Source of the DNA: Xanthobacteraceae bacterium | Lineage (GTDB): Bacteria > Pseudomonadota > Alphaproteobacteria > Rhizobiales > Xanthobacteraceae | Reading direction: 5' to 3' | Assembly (NCBI GenBank): GCA_030037185.1 | Contig: JASHRR010001344.1 | Location: forward strand, 1-6,509 | DNA: 6,509 bases | In this document: one piece after another, positions 1 through 5,279 of the stretch | Position numbering within the stretch: position 1 is the first letter of the stretch | How the letters are laid out: each line of letters begins with the position of its first letter | Program-made: the position numbers and the translations under genes | Notes under the pieces: generated by a model | Databases searched by the model: none | What the model was told of the DNA's origin: nothing | Seen by the model: only the letters and a program-made list of their open reading frames with translations

Positions 1-1200
1 CATCGTTCGGCGCTGAGGATCTTCCTCATCGCGGGCGAGGAGTCGGGCGACCGTCTCGGGGCGCCTCTGATGGCTGCCATCGAAGCGCTTGCGCCCGGCC
101 CGGTGATGTTCTCCGGGATCGGCGGCCGGGCGATGGCAGAACGCGGCCTGCACAGCCTGTTTCCGCTCGAGGAGCTCGCGATCAACGGCTTTTCCGCCAT
201 CCTGGCGCGATTGCCGCTCATCCTGCGACGCATTCGCGAGGCCGCGGACGCGGTGATTGCGGAAAAGCCCAGCTCGCTCGTCATCATCGACAGCCCGGAT
301 TTCACCCACCGGGTGGCGCGGCGGGTGCGCGCCGCGGCGCCCCATATTCCGATCATCGATTATGTGTCGCCCAGCGTGTGGGCCTGGCGTCCGGGCCGGG
401 CCGCCGCCATGCGGCATTACGTGGATCATGTGTTGGCGCTGTTGCCATTCGAGCCGGACCTCCACCGCCGGCTTGGCGGGCCGCCCTGCACCTTTGTCGG
501 CCACCCCCTGACGGAGGCCGTCACGATGCTGCGGCCGTCAGCGGTGGAAGCCGCACGCCGCGAGAAAGAACCACCCTTGCTGCTGGTGCTGCCCGGGAGC
601 CGTGACGGAGAGATCAGGCGCCACCTTGCGGTATTTGGGGCCGCGATTGGCCTCGCCAGGGAGCGCCTGGGCCCGCTCGAGGTGGTGTTGCCGACCGTAC
701 CGCATTTGGTCGAGCGTGTGCGCCACGACACCGCGGCTTGGCCGCTCGCACCCCGTGTGGTGGTCGAGCCGGCGGAGAAGTGGGCGGCGTTTCGGCAAGC
801 CCGCGCCGCGCTCGCCGCTTCCGGCACCGTGACGCTCGAGCTCGCGCTCGCCCAGGTTCCGGCCGTCATTGCCTACAAGGTTACGCTGTTTGAGGAACTG
901 GTCGTCCGTGCCCTGGTGCGGGTCAGGATGATCGGTCTTGCAAATATCATCCTGGACGAAGTGATAATGCCGGAGCTGCTGCAACGCCAGGCGACCGCGA
1001 CCAATCTTGCCGATGCGCTCGTTGCGATTACCAGGGATTCACCGCAGCGCCGGCGCCAGCGTGAAGCCTTTGCCACACTTGATGCGATCATGGAGGTCGG
1101 CAGCCGGGCGCCCAGCGAACGCGCCGCCGCCACCATCATCAGGCTTGCCGGCAACGCCCTACAGCACCATCCCGCCGCAGGCACCGGCGCCGGGAATTGA
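1..1200 (+). CDS. lpxB: Lipid-A-disaccharide synthase LpxB, 5' end missing
   Basis: LpxB (glycosyltransferase family 19) joins UDP-2,3-diacylglucosamine to lipid X to form the disaccharide core of lipid A at the inner face of the cytoplasmic membrane. The frame is open from base 1 to TGA at 1198-1200, giving 399 visible residues; family members have roughly 380-400, so only a few N-terminal codons are missing. Visible landmarks are AGEESGDRLGA (11-21), FSGIGG (about 37-42), FPLEELAING (54-63), IDSPDFTH (96-103), DYVSPSVWAWRPGRA (about 120-134), a VGHPL motif (about 166-170), the PGSRDGEIRR sugar-nucleotide-site motif (about 198-207), SGTVTLELAL (274-283) and NIILDEVIMPELLQ near the C-terminus. 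GEESGD replaces the GEPSGD of E. coli; as I recall this is usual in Bradyrhizobium relatives. The ATG at 70 is internal, because conserved N-terminal sequence lies upstream of it. The rest of the lipid A genes (lpxD, fabZ, lpxA, lpxI) would be expected to the left; that is inference. The last 15 or so residues are a low-complexity tail. Confidence 0.97.
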   Translation, partial: HRSALRIFLIAGEESGDRLGAPLMAAIEALAPGPVMFSGIGGRAMAERGLHSLFPLEELAINGFSAILARLPLILRRIREAADAVIAEKPSSLVIIDSPDFTHRVARRVRAAAPHIPIIDYVSPSVWAWRPGRAAAMRHYVDHVLALLPFEPDLHRRLGGPPCTFVGHPLTEAVTMLRPSAVEAARREKEPPLLLVLPGSRDGEIRRHLAVFGAAIGLARERLGPLEVVLPTVPHLVERVRHDTAAWPLAPRVVVEPAEKWAAFRQARAALAASGTVTLELALAQVPAVIAYKVTLFEELVVRALVRVRMIGLANIILDEVIMPELLQRQATATNLADALVAITRDSPQRRRQREAFATLDAIMEVGSRAPSERAAATIIRLAGNALQHHPAAGTGAGN

Positions 1201-1439
1201 GCCAAGCAAAACAAGTGACACCTCGCCGCAAGCTGCAGATGGTGATGAGACCGCATCGCGTTGCATTGGTGATCGAGCCCCTTCCTCGCTGCGAGCGGAC
1301 CCAGGCGGACCCGTCGGGATGCCATTTCGCGCCGGCTGTGTGCAAGAGTGCTGGCGCGCGCGCGCGACTGGCTCCCGCCGGTGCTCATTTCCGTTCGACT
1401 TGCGCCGGCCCGCGCTTCCCCTCCCCGAAAGCGAGGGTG

Positions 1440-1605
1440 CGGGATACAAGGATCAACGCCACTCATCCTCTGGCGCGTTAACGCAAATCTTTGGCTCAAA
1501 ATCACCGGGCGAAAAGGGATCGTTTTCCCTCAATGCACGTTGTTCTTGCGAGTAACGTACTTCCTTTCCGACTTGGCCCCGCTGCTCGGCGGGGCCATTT
1601 TCTTT
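1440..1605 (+). ncRNA. Possible small RNA ending at the strong terminator
   Basis: The terminator at 1574-1605 lies about 375 bases past the lpxB stop, with no protein gene in between. That is what an independent small RNA gene would look like. Upstream of the terminator are two further stems: ACGTT/AACGT (1537-1541 with 1554-1558) and a short GGGA/TCCC pair inside 1516-1529. The local composition (about 1485-1570) is also less GC-rich than the surrounding DNA. Against it, no good -35/-10 promoter was found between 1400 and 1520, so the 5' end given is only a guess. A long lpxB 3' untranslated region is an equally good explanation. It matches no RNA family that I recognise. Confidence 0.2.
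1574..1605 (+). terminator. Rho-independent terminator
   Basis: A perfect 9-bp stem, TGGCCCCGC (1574-1582) with GCGGGGCCA (1589-1597), closes a six-base loop TGCTCG and is followed at once by TTTTCTTTC. The T-rich tail is on the plus-strand side only; read on the minus strand the hairpin is followed by AGTCGG, so it should stop rightward transcription only. It ends either the lpxB transcript or an unannotated small RNA. Confidence 0.8.
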
Positions 1606-1754
1606 CAAAAAAAGGGTGTTGCTACCGGCCCTTTGCGCGGGCGCCGGTCCTGGACGTGACCGAGGTGCGGCAGCAATCAAGCGCCCTGCATTGCCGACGA
1701 TCTCGCCTCAGGAACTGCGCTCGCCGATGCCGCTCTCCTTTGAGGTGTGAAATG

Positions 1755-1793
1755 ATTTCTGAGCTCAACAGCTTCCTTCAGCGCTTCAGAAAT
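1755..1793. repeat. Inverted repeat (ATTTCTGA / TCAGAAAT)
   Basis: ATTTCTGA at 1755-1762 is the exact reverse complement of TCAGAAAT at 1786-1793. With one bulged T (1785) the stem extends by two more pairs, G1763-C1784 and C1764-G1783. The loop is about 18 bases. Because the arms contain A and T, this is less likely to be a chance effect of GC richness than the neighbouring stems. It could be an RNA hairpin or a protein-binding site. No T-run follows, so it is not a standard terminator. Confidence 0.45.
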
Positions 1794-1849
1794 GGATGTC
1801 CGGCTTTAGCTCGCTCGGCCGGCCCTCAGCGGGCCAAAGAGCCGCAGGC

Positions 1850-1930
1850 GGCGGGAGGTTTGCGGATCCTTTCAGAATTGGCGGGGGCTAATTGCCGGCC
1901 TTGCTTGCTGCCCCTCTCGACCTCCCCGCC
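1850..1930. repeat. Long-range inverted repeat with nested stems
   Basis: GGCGGGAGGT (1850-1859) pairs with ACCTCCCCGCC (1920-1930), ten pairs with one bulged C. Nested inside are GGGGC (1884-1888) with GCCCC (1910-1914), and a short direct repeat, AATTGGCGG (1877-1885) and AATTGCCGG (1890-1898). An alternative hairpin, CCCGCC (1925-1930) with GGCGGG (1943-1948), would compete with the outer stem. The arrangement could be a structured RNA or a decayed REP-like element. GC richness makes chance stems common here. Confidence 0.3.
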
Positions 1931-1973
1931 ACGCGTCGCGAGGGCGGGCCAAGATGCATGATCTTCAGCTGCC

Positions 1974-2005
1974 TTTCGCGTTTTTTAGCTGCCCACGACT
2001 ATAAA
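1974..2005 (+). promoter_or_regulatory. Candidate promoter of the DUF3551 gene
   Basis: TATAAA at 2000-2005, inside TATAAAAT, is the best -10-like element in the intergenic region and lies about 57 bases before the chosen start codon. The -35 is poor: TTTCGC at 1974-1979 would give a 20-base spacer. A direct repeat AGCTGCC at 1967-1973 and 1987-1993 flanks a run of six T and might be an operator. All of this is inference from position and sequence. Confidence 0.35.
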
Positions 2006-2061
2006 ATTGTGTAGGTGATATTGTCAGGGGGCGATGAGACCAAGTGCAAAAGGGGATGTCC

Positions 2062-2373
2062 ATGCGCTTGCGGGTGCTTTTGCTGCCTTTCATCGCCGCT
2101 GCTCTAGTGAGTCAAACGCGGGCGAGCTCTGCCCAATCTCCCAACGCCTATCCATGGTGCGTGGTCGCGGATGTCAGGAACTGCTATTACACGAGCCGGG
2201 AACAATGTCTGGAGGCAAATTCCGGGGTTGCCTTTCTGTGCGTCCCCAACCCCGGATATCGCCCGCCTCCAGTTCAAGCGGCGCCGGAGCCGGTGTCACC
2301 GCCACCTGATCCAACTGCGGCAGCGAGCCCACGTAAACGGCGGCAGCCACAGCAGCCACAGCCGCCGCAGTAG
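2062..2373 (+). CDS. Small secreted DUF3551-type protein
   Basis: A 103-residue protein of unknown function. Residues 1-25 form a signal peptide (basic start, hydrophobic core LLLPFIAAALV, probable cleavage near SSA-Q), so export is expected. The mature part carries the DUF3551 pattern: YPWCVV (Cys33), NCYY (Cys41), REQCL (Cys49), FLC (Cys60) and then NPGY. The four cysteines probably form two disulfides outside the cytoplasm. After residue 65 the protein becomes a proline-, alanine- and glutamine-rich tail with a basic RKRR patch (91-94). DUF3551 proteins are numerous in Bradyrhizobium and relatives. The start ATG at 2062 was chosen because AAAAGGGG (2048-2055) lies six bases upstream and the signal peptide begins directly there; an upstream GTG (2044) and ATG (2056) are in frame but overlap that site. 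It is convergent with the 76-residue gene. Confidence 0.8.
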   Translation: MRLRVLLLPFIAAALVSQTRASSAQSPNAYPWCVVADVRNCYYTSREQCLEANSGVAFLCVPNPGYRPPPVQAAPEPVSPPPDPTAAASPRKRRQPQQPQPPQ

Positions 2374-2402
2374 TGCCTCAGGGTAAAGTGGGAATTTGCT
2401 CC

Positions 2403-2418
2403 GGCAGGCGGCCCTGCC
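2403..2418. terminator. Hairpin between two convergent genes
   Basis: GGCAGG (2403-2408) and CCTGCC (2413-2418) form a 6-bp stem with a CGGC loop, placed between the stops of the DUF3551 gene (+, ends 2373) and the 76-residue gene (-, ends 2448). The position suits a bidirectional terminator, but neither strand has a T-run after it, so it is weak. Confidence 0.3.
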
Positions 2419-2447
2419 CGAGCACACGCGGGTGAGCTGCAGCCGCG

Positions 2448-2678
2448 CTACCTCGCATTTTTCCAGGGATCATATTTTTCCTTGGCGTCGGGGATCCTCT
2501 TCAGTCCCGCCTTATACGCGTCCTCGGCCGCCTTCTGTTTTTGCTGGTCAGCCTTTTGCTGTTCGGAGTTCTGCGAGGTCCGCCCCTTGCCTCCCTTGCC
2601 GCCCAGGCCGCCGGCATTTTGGGCGTAAACAGGGCTCACCAGCAGGGCAAAGGCGAGAACTGCTCCGAGGATTCTCAT
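2448..2678 (-). CDS. Small basic exported protein, function unknown
   Basis: A 76-residue protein of unknown function. Residues 1-19 are a clear signal peptide (hydrophobic LGAVLAFALLV, cleavage after VYA). The mature part starts with a glycine/lysine segment (GGLGGKGGKG, 23-32), continues with a glutamine/lysine-rich, probably helical stretch (36-52), and ends with AYKAGLKRIPDAKEKYDPW followed by KNAR. From memory, small proteins ending in a similar IPD...DPW...R motif recur in Bradyrhizobium and relatives, but I cannot name a characterised one. The ATG at 2678 was preferred over an upstream in-frame start at 2711: it has AAAGGGA five bases upstream, and the signal peptide begins exactly there. 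It lies 35 bases downstream of the 282-residue gene on the same strand, so the two are probably co-transcribed. No catalytic motif is visible; it may bind envelope components or act as a stress protein (speculation). Confidence 0.7.
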   Translation of the reverse strand: MRILGAVLAFALLVSPVYAQNAGGLGGKGGKGRTSQNSEQQKADQQKQKAAEDAYKAGLKRIPDAKEKYDPWKNAR

Positions 2679-2713
2679 TGAGGTCCCTTTCCATCCCCCC
2701 GCGCGCCCCAAAG

Positions 2714-3562
2714 CTACTGGCCATCTCGGCGGGCGCCGCGCGGACGCTGCAGCGATGACAGGGCCTGCTGCGCCCCTGCCAAATCTCCGCTCTGGAGCGC
2801 CTGTCCGATCTGGCTCATTGCTTGCGCAAATGCCCCGTTGGCATTTGCGGGGCCGTTGGTTTGGAGTTGGCTGAGCGATGAGTAGGCTTGCTGTGCGCCG
2901 GAGAGGTCGCCAGACTTGAGGGCGTCTAGCAGCGCGACGAACGACTGCCGGCGACGGCAGCGTATTTCAGAACGGCGGCCGTCGGGAGCTTCGGCCGTTT
3001 GCCCGCCGGACCGGCAATCTGCCTGGGCGGCCCGAATTTCTTGCGCCGAACGGTTGGAACCGCCGCCGGTGAAGATGAGCGATTGCACGAATCGGATGGC
3101 GTCGGCAGTGGCATCGTCCCCGGTGGGAAGCGCGTTTCCTTCGATCTGATAGAGCCGGCCGTTGTAATCGAACAGCGCAACCAGGGAGCGGATGCCATCC
3201 GCTCCGACGATGCTGAGCTGGCGACCGTAAACCCGATTGACCCGGTGGGGGATGTTGACCTTCACCTCGCCGCTTTGGGACATCATCTTGATCGCATGGT
3301 CGATCACTGCGCTTTCCTCCAGGCCGGTATCGGCGAGTTCGGCGACGGTGACCTTGAACAGGGCATTGTCCTGGCGGACCGAGTAGACATGCGCTTCAAC
3401 CGAACGGTTGTCGGCGACTTGGTACGTTGTGGTCTGTGTCTGCGGATCGCCTGGAAAGGCGACGGTAAAGAATTGATCCGGGTAGGTGTATTCCCGCCAG
3501 CTTTGGGCGACGGCAGGCCCGGCGCCGACAACCATCGCAGCAATCAACACGATCAGGCGCAT
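2714..3562 (-). CDS. Exported protein with C-terminal tandem SGDL-GAQQA repeats
   Basis: A 282-residue protein of unknown function. Residues 1-19 form a signal peptide (LIVLIAAMVVGAG, cleavage after AVA). Residues 20-165 look like one folded domain: it begins SWREYTYPDQFFTVAFPGDP and includes an INRVYGRQLS-like strand (VNRVYGRQLSIVGADG, 108-123) and LYQIEGNALP (137-146). I recall similar periplasmic proteins in Bradyrhizobium. A charged linker with two cysteines (Cys183, Cys202) follows. Then the C-terminal part carries a motif twice, about 41 residues apart: ALKSGDLSGAQQAYSSL (214-230) and ALQSGDLAGAQQALSSL (255-271). These resemble short helical repeats. The start at 3562 was chosen because the signal peptide begins there and GTGGAA lies six bases upstream; an upstream start at 3676 would add 38 residues with no signal character. 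It follows gltA after 150 bases and precedes the 76-residue gene by 35. Confidence 0.75.
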   Translation of the reverse strand: MRLIVLIAAMVVGAGPAVAQSWREYTYPDQFFTVAFPGDPQTQTTTYQVADNRSVEAHVYSVRQDNALFKVTVAELADTGLEESAVIDHAIKMMSQSGEVKVNIPHRVNRVYGRQLSIVGADGIRSLVALFDYNGRLYQIEGNALPTGDDATADAIRFVQSLIFTGGGSNRSAQEIRAAQADCRSGGQTAEAPDGRRSEIRCRRRQSFVALLDALKSGDLSGAQQAYSSLSQLQTNGPANANGAFAQAMSQIGQALQSGDLAGAQQALSSLQRPRGARRDGQ

Positions 3563-3689
3563 ATCGGATTCCACTGGAAAGCCGCAGCCGGCGTGCTGCA
3601 CACCTTGCTTGCCGGCGATCGCGGAAACACCTTTAAGATTATCGACAGGAACATTGCCAATGGATGGACGGCGCATTACCGATTGTTAG

Positions 3690-3706
3690 AGGCGCCAATC
3701 GCGCCT
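3690..3706 (-). terminator. Hairpin just after gltA
   Basis: AGGCGC (3690-3695) and GCGCCT (3701-3706) form a 6-bp stem with a five-base loop, seven bases past the gltA stop on the minus strand. It is followed by CTAACAATC rather than a T-run, so it may end or attenuate gltA transcription, or simply protect the 3' end. Some read-through into the exported-protein genes is possible. Confidence 0.4.
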
Positions 3707-3712
3707 GCGGGC

Positions 3713-5023
3713 TCACTTCCGCCGCGAGATCGGAAGGTACTCGCGCTGGGTGTAGCCGCTGTAAAGTTGCCTCGGACGGCCGATCTTCTGGCTCGGATCC
3801 TCGATCATCTCCTTCCATTGCGCGATCCAGCCGACGGTGCGGGCAACCGCAAAGAGCACCGTGAACATCGCGGTCGGGAAACCCATCGCCTTGAGGGTGA
3901 TCCCGGAATAGAAATCGATATTCGGATAGAGTTTCTTCTCGATGAAGTAGTCGTCATGCAGCGCGATCCGCTCCAGCTCGAGGGCAACGTCGAGCAGCGG
4001 ATCGTCCTTGATGCCCATTTCGCTCAGCACCTCATGGCAGGTCTTCTGCATGATTTTTGCGCGCGGGTCATAATGCTTGTAGACGCGGTGGCCGAAACCC
4101 ATCAGGCGGAAGCTGTCGTTCTTGTCCTTGGCGCGCTTGATGAACTCCGGAATGCGGTCGACGGTGCCGATTTCGGCAAGCATCTTCAGCGCGGCCTCAT
4201 TGGCGCCGCCATGGGCCGGTCCCCACAGGCAGGCGCAGCCGGCTGCGATGCAGGCGAACGGGTTGGCGCCGGAGGAGCCTGACAATCGCACTGTCGAGGT
4301 GGAAGCGTTCTGCTCATGGTCGGCGTGCAGGATGAAGATGCGATCCATGGCGCGCGCCAGCACGGGATTGACTTTGTACTCCTCACACGGAACCGCGTAG
4401 CACATCCGCAGGAAGTTTGCCGCGTAGGCGAGGTCGTTCTTGGGATAGATGAACGGCTGGCCGATGGAATATTTGTAGGCCATGGCGGCGAGCGTCGGCA
4501 GCTTCGCGATCATGCGGATCGAGGCGATGTCGCGCTGCACCGGGTCGGAGATGTCGGTGGAGTCGTGATAGAAGGCAGACAGCGCGCCTACCGAGCCGAC
4601 CATCACCGCCATCGGATGGGCGTCGCGCCGGAACCCCTGGTAAAACCTGCTCATCTGCTCGTGGACCATCGTGTGGCGCGTCACGAGATAATCGAAGTCG
4701 TGCTTGTGGGCGGCGGTCGGAAGTTCGCCATAGAGCAGGAGGTAACAGGTTTCGAGGAAATCGCCGTGCTCGGCAAGCTGCTCGATCGGGTAGCCGCGAT
4801 AGAGCAAAATACCCTCGTCGCCGTCGATATAGGTGATTTTGGATTCGCAGCTCGCGGTCGATGTAAAGCCCGGATCATAGGTGAAGACGTTGGCTTGAAG
4901 GTACAGCTTGGCAATGTCGATAACGTCCGGGCCGATGGTACCTTCATAGACCGGGAAACTGTAGCTCTTGTCACCCAGGGTCAACGTGCCCGTCTTGGTA
5001 TTGGCACCGGAGCGTGCGTCCAT
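3713..5023 (-). CDS. gltA: Citrate synthase GltA (type II)
   Basis: Citrate synthase condenses acetyl-CoA and oxaloacetate to citrate, the first step of the TCA cycle, in the cytoplasm. The complete protein has 436 residues, against 427 in E. coli. The catalytic triad is intact: His271 in [12 protein letters not shown], His312 in [15 protein letters not shown], Asp370 in NIDFYSG (E. coli His264, His305, Asp362). Substrate-binding His233 and arginines 321, 395 and 415 are also present, in [25 protein letters not shown] and GRPRQLYSG. The N-terminal region (residues 1-60) and Cys213, which aligns with E. coli Cys206 near the NADH site, indicate the hexameric, NADH-sensitive type II form; the regulation itself is inferred. 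The ATG at 5023 was chosen because GAGGA (5031-5035) lies seven bases upstream and the family start fits; a longer in-frame start at 5140 adds non-conserved sequence. It lies 256 bases downstream of gltX on the same strand, enough for its own promoter. Confidence 0.98.
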   Translation of the reverse strand: MDARSGANTKTGTLTLGDKSYSFPVYEGTIGPDVIDIAKLYLQANVFTYDPGFTSTASCESKITYIDGDEGILLYRGYPIEQLAEHGDFLETCYLLLYGELPTAAHKHDFDYLVTRHTMVHEQMSRFYQGFRRDAHPMAVMVGSVGALSAFYHDSTDISDPVQRDIASIRMIAKLPTLAAMAYKYSIGQPFIYPKNDLAYAANFLRMCYAVPCEEYKVNPVLARAMDRIFILHADHEQNASTSTVRLSGSSGANPFACIAAGCACLWGPAHGGANEAALKMLAEIGTVDRIPEFIKRAKDKNDSFRLMGFGHRVYKHYDPRAKIMQKTCHEVLSEMGIKDDPLLDVALELERIALHDDYFIEKKLYPNIDFYSGITLKAMGFPTAMFTVLFAVARTVGWIAQWKEMIEDPSQKIGRPRQLYSGYTQREYLPISRRK

Positions 5024-5140
5024 GGTGGTATCCTCGATGAGAAAAGCGCCATAGCTGCAGGTATCAGCCTCGGGCGCGAACTTGGCCGGCCATGTCGGAC
5101 CCGGCCGCTGCGCTCCCCGCAGTCTGCGTACCGTATTCAT

Positions 5141-5159
5141 TTGCGCCCCGCAAGGCGGG
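5141..5159. repeat. Overlapping inverted repeats in the gltA leader
   Basis: Two alternative stems share the same bases: TTGCG (5141-5145) with CGCAA (5149-5153), and CCCGC (5147-5151) with GCGGG (5155-5159). They lie about 120-135 bases upstream of the gltA start. No T-run follows on the minus strand. They may be an operator or a leader hairpin, or chance in GC-rich DNA. Confidence 0.3.
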
Positions 5160-5230
5160 ACGCTTGCGATGCTCGGTGAAGTCCTCGGGGGAACCGGCTG
5201 CGCGGCCCTTCGCCCACAAACCTTGCGTGT

Positions 5231-5259
5231 ATATTCTGCGCGTACCCTTCACGGCGCAA
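5231..5259 (-). promoter_or_regulatory. Candidate gltA promoter
   Basis: On the minus strand TTGCGC (5259-5254) and GAATAT (5236-5231) are separated by 17 bases, just after the gltX stop. Each matches the sigma-70 consensus at only three of six positions, and the A/T-rich AATATA patch is the main attraction. Use of this promoter would give a leader of about 200 bases before gltA. Other start sites in the 256-base spacer are possible. Confidence 0.25.
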
Positions 5260-5279
5260 GTGCGGTTAGCTGACCCTGC

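Larger units (their letters stand above)
1201..2061. other. Long non-coding stretch between lpxB and the DUF3551 gene
   Basis: About 860 bases with no convincing protein gene. The open frames that cross it lack a ribosome binding site, are arginine- and serine-rich as expected of shadow translation of GC-rich DNA, and have no recognisable domain. What it holds, left to right: a short tandem repeat GCGGACCC at 1295-1302 and 1305-1312; an alternating GC run at 1354-1366; a CCCTC/GAGGG stem at 1419-1437; an ACGTT/AACGT stem at 1537-1558; a strong terminator at 1574-1605; a hairpin at 1624-1648; an 8-bp inverted repeat at 1755-1793; a GGCCC/GGGCC hairpin at 1821-1835; a long inverted repeat at 1850-1930; and a candidate promoter at 1974-2005. 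Many GC stems are expected by chance here. The terminator and the AT-containing repeat at 1755-1793 stand out most. Confidence 0.6.

Noticed and set aside
1197..1481. 94-codon plus-strand frame overlapping the lpxB stop (TTG start)
   Set aside because: No convincing ribosome binding site, non-ATG start and no protein-like character; the overlap with the lpxB stop is tempting but not supported.
873..1505. 210-codon minus-strand frame overlapping the end of lpxB
   Set aside because: More than half is antisense to conserved lpxB sequence; the rest has no recognisable features.
1624..1648. Hairpin ACCGGC/GCCGGT considered as part of a tRNA or a second terminator
   Set aside because: No cloverleaf, no TTCGA-type T-loop, and no T-run follows; it is probably a chance or minor RNA stem.
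1491..1961. 156-codon plus-strand open frame in the non-coding stretch
   Set aside because: It runs straight through the strong terminator at 1574-1605, has no ribosome binding site, is rich in Arg, Ser and Cys, and has no domain-like sequence.
2034..2309. Overlapping frame beginning at 2034
   Set aside because: It reads the DUF3551 gene out of frame; the other frame has a signal peptide and the four-cysteine pattern.
2999..4282. 427-codon plus-strand frame antisense to the exported protein and gltA
   Set aside because: A shadow frame, common opposite GC-rich conserved genes; gltA on the other strand has an intact catalytic triad and accounts for the conservation.
5024..5140. N-terminal extension of gltA to a start at 5140
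   Set aside because: The extra 39 residues are unlike citrate synthase, while the ATG at 5023 has GAGGA at the right distance and the family start.
4316..5179. 287-codon plus-strand frame antisense to gltA
   Set aside because: Same reason: it mirrors gltA codons and has no recognisable domain of its own.
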